Part shown: positions 55,766 to 64,000 of the stretch, one piece after another
How the letters are laid out: each line of letters starts with the position of its first letter
Numbering within the stretch: position 1 is the first letter of the stretch
DNA from: Cristatella mucedo
Taxonomy: Eukaryota > Bryozoa > Phylactolaemata > Cristatellidae
DNA: 64,000 nucleotides
Direction of reading: 5' to 3'
Assembly: GCA_009760855.2 (NCBI GenBank)
Contig: WPIO01000001.1
Span: 16,896,001-16,960,000 of the forward strand
Program-made: the position numbers and the translations under genes
Notes under the pieces: generated by a model
Database searches by the model: none
Told to the model about the DNA's origin: nothing
The model's input: the letters and a program-made list of their open reading frames with translations, nothing else

Positions 55766-56215
55766 TTTCTTTTCATCGGCTAATGCTAGGCAACAATAAA
55801 AACCCTGTGCTCGCACATAAATACTACATCGTAAGCCGCAGTGCCACTGGGTTTCCAGTAAGACTCAGTATTGTATTACCCTTGGGCGGACGTCGAAAAT
55901 ATCGACTAGAGTAGACCTCTCTCGGTCTATCATATTAAAGTTGGCTCGCTAGCGCGTGGTCGCACGGCCGTCGGGCGCTCCGGGCGACTGGCTCAACTTC
56001 CGGCGGCTGCCTGCCGGCTTCGCCTTCGCTATTTTAGCGGCGAGAACTAGCTTCTTGAAAAGGTAACAGGAACCACCGGCCGTTAGAAATGCAAACAAAA
56101 ACCATACGAAATGGCAACTTGTGAAGTGGCCAGCTGACTAGATAGACCTACCGGCGGTCAAGCGATTTCGCTGCCTATAAAAGTGAGGACAAGGTAACGA
56201 TCTCGAATAGTCCCC

Positions 56216-56900
56216 TCACGGCCCATGGCCGAAGTGCTGAATGGTGGTCGCGTTTCCTTGCGCATAGGCTCGATGGTGCTGTGCGTGCTGATACGTCGCG
56301 CTGCTAAATGTGTCGGCGGGTGCTGCTGCTGCGTCAGAGAGCTTGGCGCTCGGGGGCGGGTCGCTGATGTAGGCCCGCCCGTACAGGTCCGCTGCGGCGG
56401 CAGCACCCCAAAATCCACCTCCGCCGGTTTGATCGAAAGCGTGGACGCAGTCGCCACAAGTAAAGCCGCCACCGCGGCAGAAGTCGCCGCCGCATTGGAC
56501 GCTTGGAAACTGCAAGGCGGCGGCTGCGGCGTGGTGGTGGTGGTTTGCGGATCGTGTCGGACCCTGCCACCTCAGATCTAGTCGTGGAGATTCTTGAATC
56601 GCCAAGCCTCGCCAATCGGGCTGATTCTGATGGAATTCACCGTCGGCGGCGACCGCGAAGCGCTGGGCGCCACCGTCGTGGCGTGTGTGCCGGCACGACG
56701 CCAGGTGGACGGCGCTCGTACTGTCCGGCAGCGGGAGTGCTTCGCTGTACTTAGCAACGGGCTCGTAAGGAAGCGGCCGATGCTTAGGAGTGCGATGACC
56801 TCGTATCTTGGCTCCAGACCTGGCTTTGACCTTGTCCTGGTCACCGAAAACCGTACCCGTTTGCTCAACGTCCAGCTGCAGGTGCGAAACTTCCGATTCC
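56216..56900 (-). CDS. sim: sim C-terminal exon
   Basis: Acceptor ttactgctgctttag/G, stop TGA at 56216-56218, 227 residues. The junction restores [16 protein letters not shown], the counterpart of SIM VLTDTEYKGLQLSLDQ. Next comes a basic segment ([19 protein letters not shown]) placed like the SIM post-PAS basic/nuclear-localisation region. The rest is not conserved: a His run followed by an Ala run, a Cys cluster ([16 protein letters not shown]), Gly- and Ala-rich stretches, and a His/Gln/Ala-rich end. A cryptic donor before the stop cannot be excluded. Confidence 0.88.
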
Positions 56901-58019
56901 CTAAAGCAGCAGTAACCCGGAAGAGTCATCGTCGAGGCCGGATGCCGGAGCACGAAGGCGCGCGAAACGAAGCTCGCGGGACTATTTCTTCTCAAAATAT
57001 TAGAAACAGCGTGCACGCTCTGGTTTTGCGAAATAGAAGCGAAGTAATTCAAGGTCGTCCAAAATCTTGTCAAGTGCGCCGGGTGTCATTTTAAAAACGG
57101 CTACCACTCGCAATTTGCGGAGACTACTTACGTGAGGACGTAGTTGATGCATACTATGCAGTGCGGTCGTGACGAGCGGCTGTTGTGAACTATCGTGGCG
57201 TAGCTGTGAACCCACATCCACCCGCCGCTCTTCGATAAAAGTCTATAATACTTGGTGGCGGCCTGCCCCTTTTGCAGCACTGCAAGTAGGCGGAGGAAAG
57301 CACGTCAGGCGGAACGTCGCGAGCAGCATCAAAGCTCGGACCGGCGTCCGGCATCGGGGGTGATTTACCGACCGAGTTGGAACGCGAGCTGCTTTCGCGC
57401 CCCGAGAAGGAATTTGATGGAACCACTCCGGTAACCAGGCGTCGCGAGCACTATAACGTGTCTTCTGTTGTGGCAAACCTAAATCACGCTACTATATGCA
57501 AGCTTGAGTTTTTCGTAGAAATCTCTCGCCTATTTAAAATAGCAGAAGACTTTGATCGTTTACAAATTGCCTCGGAACTTCTCTGCGAAAGCCGGATCTC
57601 AATGTGGGCAGGCACAAAAGCAACGGAAAAGCAATAGCCGTGCGACAACTGTTTATAAAATTTGGTAAGCAATTGTATATATCTGAAGTCGAGGCTGACC
57701 ACTACTGTCGTCGCTGACTGACAGAATCTTTCCACAGCTGAGAATGTAATAGAGGAAGGATTCGCTCGGTTAGGCAGATTTGTCTATGGCCGCAGCAGCC
57801 GAGGCTGAAAAGAACTGAAGAGACCGCAGAAGTTGTGGTACACTGCATTTAGCTAGAACCACTTTCTCGCATAAAATCCCATTGCCCTGCCAGGGCTGTT
57901 TCTTGAACTTACGCAGCTGATGAGTGTATCGAAGGCCCAGAGCGTCAGTCCCGTGGACATATTTGTACAGCGTCTTCTCGAGTAAATCTTGAGGCTCATA
58001 TCCGGTCAGCTGCCCAAAC
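56216..58019 (-). CDS. sim: single-minded (sim) bHLH-PAS factor, 3' exons only
   Basis: Three exons in transcript order: 58019-57913, 57279-57132, 56900-56216. Phases agree and they encode 312 residues plus a split codon. Exon a begins [18 protein letters not shown] and exon b contains [20 protein letters not shown] and [17 protein letters not shown]. Together they give most of PAS-B and the following PAC-like segment, with the SIM-specific [10 protein letters not shown] and [11 protein letters not shown] signatures that separate it from NPAS1/3 and trachealess. Known role: nuclear factor that dimerises with ARNT/Tango and binds ACGTG-core sites; master regulator of midline in insects, neurosecretory neurons in vertebrates. 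The bHLH and PAS-A exons were not found in the 6 kb upstream and probably lie beyond position 64000. The last exon is divergent. Confidence 0.92.
57132..57279 (-). CDS. sim: sim PAS-B exon b
   Basis: Acceptor cctacttgcag/TG, donor GTCCTCAC/GTAAGT, 148 nt. It encodes [39 protein letters not shown] and [11 protein letters not shown], nearly identical to vertebrate SIM1/SIM2 and insect Sim over this stretch. A Cys replaces the usual Ser in HCIV[S/C]xNYVLT. Confidence 0.94.
57913..58019 (-). CDS. sim: sim PAS-B exon a
   Basis: Acceptor ttaatatttttag/G, donor CAGCTGC/GTAAGT, 107 nt. It encodes [20 protein letters not shown] then [13 protein letters not shown]. The first G completes a codon begun in an upstream exon that is not in view; in other SIM proteins that residue is Arg, which fits. 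The closing C joins TG of the next exon to give Leu. Confidence 0.93.
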
Positions 58020-58903
58020 CTAAAAATATTAAAAATAGTGACCCTTTTTAGACTCTCTTCATAGTGCATAACCGAAGACAAGGTTAAACAATTAGTTTCA
58101 TACAGACAGGGTGCTAATGTTAACGTTAGCTTTACCTTACTTGAGCGTAGCAAGCAAACTAGCTTACACATACAATCGAATGGAATATCGGGAGGAGGGG
58201 AGCTGCATGACTATACCACACATAGCCTAGCCCTTTGCCACGAGTAATTGAAAGGAGCACGCATTGCCTGCAGGTTTTTCAAACGACCATAGCTGAACGA
58301 ATTTGAAAATGGCTAAAAAGGCGATAAGCCATATTTTGGAGATTTGAAAAGCCTTACATTAGTCTGCGACTCACGATACTCATTTAACCGACATTAGTTG
58401 CTTTAATATTATACTAAAATTTAGAAATAGCTCACTAAGTTGGCTCATTTGATAAGAAAATCCTTGTGAACTTTTGCACTCGGTTCATACCATCAGGCAG
58501 GGCCACGGCAGCAAGCCATTATTACCGGCCAGTCTCTCGGAGTCCAAAAGCGACCGTTACAGATTAAACTCATCAACGAATCACCACCAAAACTTCGCGA
58601 ACATTTTACTTTATAACATGGTAGATATGAGACATCTTTCAACTCTCTAGCCCTCGACCAGTGGCGAGGAAAATATTTTTCCACTGATCAATTTCCATGG
58701 CCCAAGTTTCAAGTCAAAATTAAGCTTGATCATTTAGATCTTTAAATTAAGTTTGACTCTAATGTTTCAATCAGCCGTCGGACAAAGAAACTTAAAAAAA
58801 TCAGAATACTGATATCAGTTGAGCTAGTTGGTCAGCTAAATAGCTAGATAGGTAGACAATGGAAGAAATACACAGAAAATGAGAGGGAGATGGGAGTGGA
58901 GCA

Positions 58904-59374
<471 letters not shown>

Positions 59375-60711
59375 CACATACACGGGTCAAAAGAAAAAGA
59401 GAGTATGCAAGTTGTAACCTTATAACCATATCTTCACCAGCGTAAAATTGAATGGCGCTTGTGTCTCTTTAGAGAAAACCTCAACAAGGCTGTTCAGAAA
59501 GACGATTGAAGTTTCATTTAAGTGGACCTTGAATTCTTCGCCAAGTATTTGATCTAAGCACGTTGTATTTGCACTCCCATATGATGCAGCGCGGATTGTT
59601 CACCGCCAAACCCAAGAAAAACACGTGGCACTTACGGATGGCAGTGAATTTCTCAGTTTTACTATTAACATTGATCTGCAGAAGGAAATGGCTCATATAA
59701 TCTGACTTTTCAAATGAGAAGTGAGTCCAAGAGCTTCACACAACTTTTTTAAGCCAGGTAACCAGTTAAAACGTCGAGCACGCGTGACACGTTGCTTTGT
59801 ACTTGCTGTCTTCTTGGCCTACAGTTAAGGCGTAGACTACCGGGGTTACTCGAGGCTTGCATTAGCCAGCCGAGAAAGACATGGCGGTGGAACAAGCTGC
59901 TGCAGCAAACCGTCTAAAGCGCTCTAACCGAGAGCCCAAGGCATGTGGAAAAAAGGTTGAACGAAATATAAAATCAGGCTAGCTAAGCAGCTGCAGCAGA
60001 GAGCGTACAGATCTCACTCACTAAGACTACCTAAAAGAGTTCTAATCGTTTGTCGTTACACAGAGCCTGACGGCCTTTGAAAAAAAGCGAAAAAAATGAT
60101 TTATGTTTTTAGCTGATGTCGGTCGCGCTGGCTGATATATTGAAATACTAGCTACAGTGAAAGCTGATTTCGCAGCCTCATTGATATCGAGACAGAAGAG
60201 CGAGTCTCTGCAGTTTTCATCTCCCTGCAGATTGGCTAGGCAGAACTTCAAAGAAGAGTGGCTGATACGTGCGTATCGTCTACTAATAATAACAAGCATG
60301 GCGAGTGGGGACCGAAATCCCAGAAAAACGGTGGCTCTGGTCGCCAGCTGGAACCAGTCGCCGCCAGGCAGGCTGCATGGTCAGCACATCTTGTACTGCC
60401 TAGGCTGCCGTTGCTAAATCGCATTAAAGAGATCAACTGTACGCCACTCGCTGGGGGCAGGCTGCACGGGGCCCAAATAATCCGAGGGCGGCGAATCAGT
60501 GGCGGTTCAAGCGATCACCGTACGGCAATCTCATTCGCACTCTCTTCGCTTTGCTGAAGCGAGGCGAGGTTGAATGAATTCAGTGCCGCCAGACAAACTA
60601 AGCAAAGAGTCAAGCGCAACCACATTCCCTAATAGTCATTCGTGACCCTGGAAGTGAGAAGTGATGGCGCTCTGGCGTGATTCAGCAAGTGCAGTACCAG
60701 CACCCTTTTGG

Positions 60712-60790
60712 TAAATAATAATAATACTATATTTTTACAAAGCACTCTCAGAGAATTGAATCTCTTTCAAGGCAATTTACTGATGCGATA
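60712..60790 (-). mobile_element. LINE-A tail fragment
   Basis: ataataataatac, agagaattgaatctctttca, aggcaatttac. Similar short tails also occur at 13,340-13,420 and 48,940-49,010. Confidence 0.55.
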
Positions 60791-61096
60791 AAAAAGGGGG
60801 TTGCAGCTACAATCCCCTGTCCACCATGGCGTGTAAGCCCGTTATTCACAATCAGGTTCACAATCAGCCTAATGTGTTCAAACTACTCACTTTGTATCGC
60901 TTTCGCTTGCTGCTAGGCCGCCCAAAATATGACGATTCGACGATAATATCCGCAGCAGCGAAATATATTCCGCAGCTGATTCCTTTTATTCGGTAAGCTC
61001 TGCCGCCATCTCTTGACCCTTAGTGACATCCAAGCGCTTTCCTTACCTGCACATTGCAATCGTGACCGAACTCACACTCATGACACATCTGTAGCA

Positions 61097-61098
<2 letters not shown>

Positions 61099-61170
<72 letters not shown>

Positions 61171-61195
61171 GAGAGAAAGAGAGAAAGGAGAGAGT
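61099..61195. repeat. (GA)n array
   Basis: About 65 bp pure, then degenerate gagaaag. Confidence 0.97.
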
Positions 61196-62684
61196 TCGTG
61201 AAGCTATGAATCAATCGTATTCTTCGTTAATTGATAGAGTCACCTGGTAAAAGGAGCTGAGCAAAGCATATGAGCAGTTGAGGGCTCATCAAATGTTTCT
61301 ACCGATATCAGGCCGCGTCGTCCAGCTTAGTGGGAGAGCAAAGCCTCTGGGAAAATTTTTAATTAGCCATTTTTCACACCTGGCTGCGAGTTTAAGAAAG
61401 GCCCACAACGACTGATGCAAAGAAGGAGAAAAATAGTCAACTGATGATTCATGAATGGCTGCTTCGCCTTAGCGTACGATGAACAGGAAGTGTCTTGGAT
61501 GTAGCAATCCAATTTAAAGGCTTAGGTCTATTTTAGCCTGAGCACTACGCTCTGCTTTAAACCGAATGAAAACGTGCCGACTCGAATCAGCCATTACCAG
61601 GCCGCTTAAACAGTGCCCTAGCGGAACCAACTGCAGCTGAAGCTGGCCATTTGCTTATTCTCTTAGCAGGGCTGTCTCTTGTCGCTATCGGAATTACATA
61701 GCTTCCTACAGATTGTACCACCTGAGGACCGAGGAAGAAGTAATTACGTAGCGTGGCCTGTATATAACAACAAAAGCTGGCGCTGTTACCTTAGGTCGCA
61801 TTGACTCCGGCTATCCAATGCAGGAACATAATCCGTGAACCAATATTTACGTTAAGTCAAGATCTGCCGAGAGGCGTTCTTTAGGAGATACGATGAAAAA
61901 GTGAAAGCCTTTCACAAAACGAATACGATGACTATGCAGTGAATTCACGTGGCCGGATATCTATGAGATACATTCTAAGGCCTGTGCTAGTAGCGTGAAT
62001 CAAGTGAAGAAATATCATCGGAGCACCTTCTTCTAGGAAGGGATCGACAGACTATTGGGAGTGAATTAAGTAGAGAGGTATTGTAACAAGGTAATTATTA
62101 TAATTTTATTTAAGTTGCATACTAAAGTAAGTTAATGGTTTATTCAAAAATTAATTTTAGAATTGTTGGGAAACTCCAAAAAAAATATTTTTATAAAGAA
62201 GAAATATTCCGTATTACCATTACTCTCTCTTTGAATCATTTGGTGCACTTTGGCGGTCCATTGTGCAGCGTAAATTCACAAAAGGTTATCCAAGCAACAA
62301 GCGAGACTACGCTTAACTCTTCGTGCCATCGAGTATGCAGCCTTAAATAAAATTTTTCGATAGCTTGCAGACTTAATGCTTGTGATCCGTCTTAATCTAT
62401 TCGATTGGAAAGCTATCAAAAAGAATGGATATTTTCGTAACCCTCAAGCCAGCTGCAAATATGCTGATCACTTTAGTTAGGAAGATTTTTGTAACTTTGG
62501 TCCACGTAGCAATTGGTCTTATAAGTGCGTGCTGTCAATGAAACTTATGTCTCCAAGTTAAAGTGCCGCCACTTCGTGAAAGCGAACTTAGAGAGCGTAG
62601 CAAGCTATTTTCTAGCCACTAAAAGTGCTAATGTGTAACTGCCTTGTAGCTAACATATTATCTAGTTTCTCTGAGACGGGCGGC

Positions 62685-63470
62685 GGAGTAAGCAGTAACG
62701 CGCGCCGCGCCCACTGTTTGTACGACGCCGCGGGAAGACGCAACCAAGATGCTTCGCCTTGCTGCTCGGGCCCTCGGCACTGCTGGTTAATCTTGGTAGA
62801 TTTTAGCGATCGAGCTTTCGGGAAGCACAGCGAGCGGGCACAACGAGAAGGGCGATTCGCGACAGAGCTCTGTCGGGCATGTCGCTCTGTCTCGAGAGGT
62901 GTAGTGCTCTGCTCGCTCGTGCGGCAGACGAGCGACCCTCAAGGTCAACCGCGACCGGTGAGCGCCGGGGCGAGCCGGCGGGAGCGAGCGGGCCTGCAGT
63001 GTCGGCGGGGCCCGGTCGGCCCCTCACAATAGCGATGCTCGATCGTGATGCTCTGAAAGAGGAGCAGCTTTCGCGCTAGCGATATTTATACAGGCCTAAA
63101 CGTCGCCGCGCGCGCGGCCTGGGGAAAGGCGCGCTGGTCGCAATTAGCGGCCCAGCGGGCCTCGAATCGAGGGGCGTCTCGCGTAATAGTGCCCAATTCG
63201 AAATCGGCTGCCCATTGTCCGACTCGCCTCGACGGAGCTGCGTCTGCAAACGCAGGTGGCGAGCGGCGAATGGAGTCGACCGGCTAGGCAGCGAGCGAGC
63301 GATCGAGCGATCGAGCAATCGAGCGAGCGGCTGCAGTGGTGGGTGTCGCACTTTTAGCTTCCAAGCAGCCTTCGATGCTCGAGGGCGTGTCGCCGAGCTA
63401 GCATGTTGGAGGCGATTTTCAATCGGGGAAGAGCGCACAATTTAGCGGCGGCGGAGAGGAGCGAGCAATC
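62685..63470. other. CpG-rich region, candidate promoter
   Basis: The most CpG-dense stretch of the window, about 0.8 kb, with gagcgagcga-type short repeats at 63,290-63,330. Contains the minus-strand TATA motif described separately. Confidence 0.45.
63083..63090 (-). promoter_or_regulatory. TATA box candidate, minus strand
   Basis: TATAAATA in a GC-rich setting (gcctg-TATAAATA-tcgctagc), with an initiator-like tttcaga about 36 bp downstream. Same strand as sim. Could start an internal sim transcript or another gene. Confidence 0.35.
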
Positions 63471-64000
63471 AGACACTGTTCACATATATTTGTAAGGTAT
63501 AGCAGTGTATCGGTCGCTGGTGTGGCTATGAAGTAAGAGCCGCGGGGAAGAAGTATTTGCTCTCATCTGGAGGCTAGTCGGCCGAATGCGACTCTTTAAT
63601 GGTCGAGAAAGAGCAAGGGAAAACCAGCTCGATACAAAATTGTCCCATTTTGCCAATTAGAAGAACCCGCGGTAATGCCCGTGGGATGTAATGAAGACAC
63701 GTAAAAGAAGATTGACTTTTTTCCGTCTTAACTTCCTATTGCCTCAGCCTCTCACACAGGAAAATGCTTTTATGTTAAGCACTTACATAAAGTTGTCACG
63801 TCGCATGCTACGTCACTTTTTAGTAGCTGCTCGTCCACTATGGCAGACGACTGGTCTTCCTGCTTGAGTGACCTACCCAGTCGGTCAAAAATATAAGCTT
63901 ATCTCGCGTGGCAATGGCAATACTGCCCTGGAAGCCCTGGAGCCTAAAGTGTGTCGGAGATAAATCCCTTTCGATATGCTATGGTGTCGAAATTAGGTTA

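Larger units (their letters stand above)
59375..62684. other. No gene recognised (possibly a sim intron)
   Basis: Minus-strand translation was read by eye for bHLH and PAS-A motifs; none found. It holds a (GA)n array, a LINE-A tail and a SINE-2 relic at about 60,155-60,215. Confidence 0.45.

Noticed and set aside
56225-57094. Plus-strand frames of 118 and 166 codons
   Set aside because: Antisense shadows of the sim C-terminal exon.

Overview
The window is animal nuclear DNA. It has two multi-exon, GT-AG spliced genes, tRNA-derived SINEs, 5'-truncated LINEs of the CR1/L2 type with (ATT)n tails, and long (GA)n, (TA)n and (CA)n arrays. There are no bacterial-style operons. Both recognisable genes are conserved animal genes, and the repeats suggest an invertebrate, probably a protostome. 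I cannot name the species from sequence alone.

Two conserved genes can be read exon by exon, both on the minus strand. The first is an apparently complete CEP57 (centrosomal protein of 57 kDa) gene. It has eight coding exons between 24,759 and 15,979, every junction is GT-AG with matching phase, and it encodes 574 residues. A likely 5'-UTR exon and CCAAT/ETS-rich promoter lie at about 30,384-30,500. The second is the 3' part of a single-minded (sim) bHLH-PAS transcription factor gene. Three exons at 58,019-56,216 carry most of PAS-B and the whole C-terminal region. The bHLH and PAS-A exons were not found and probably lie beyond the right edge.

Layout. 0-11 kb: repeats, two small tandem duplications, a fold-back (TA)n element and a CpG-rich patch. 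11-12.3 kb: a possible plus-strand signal-peptide exon and a possible second exon. 13.6-15 kb: LINE with SINE insertions. 16-30.5 kb: CEP57 with repeat-filled introns. 31.4-33.4 kb: a composite repeat and the relic of an uncharacterised invertebrate gene family. 34-51 kb: dense LINE/SINE graveyard with several clear nested insertions and one possible plus-strand terminal exon at 37.3 kb. 51.6-52.1 kb: CpG-rich patch, then a 0.5 kb (GA)n array. 55.5-58 kb: sim 3' exons. 58-64 kb: (GA)n arrays and a CpG-rich region with a minus-strand TATA motif at 63.08 kb.

The repeats form an interacting system. One LINE family (LINE-A) and one tRNA-headed SINE family (SINE-1) share the same structured 3' tail, an AGCGCC...GGCGCT stem with an inner AGAGA/TCTCT stem. 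This suggests that the LINE machinery mobilised the SINE. SINE-1 copies also sit inside LINE-A tails. A second tRNA-derived SINE (SINE-2) and a second LINE (LINE-B) have different tails.
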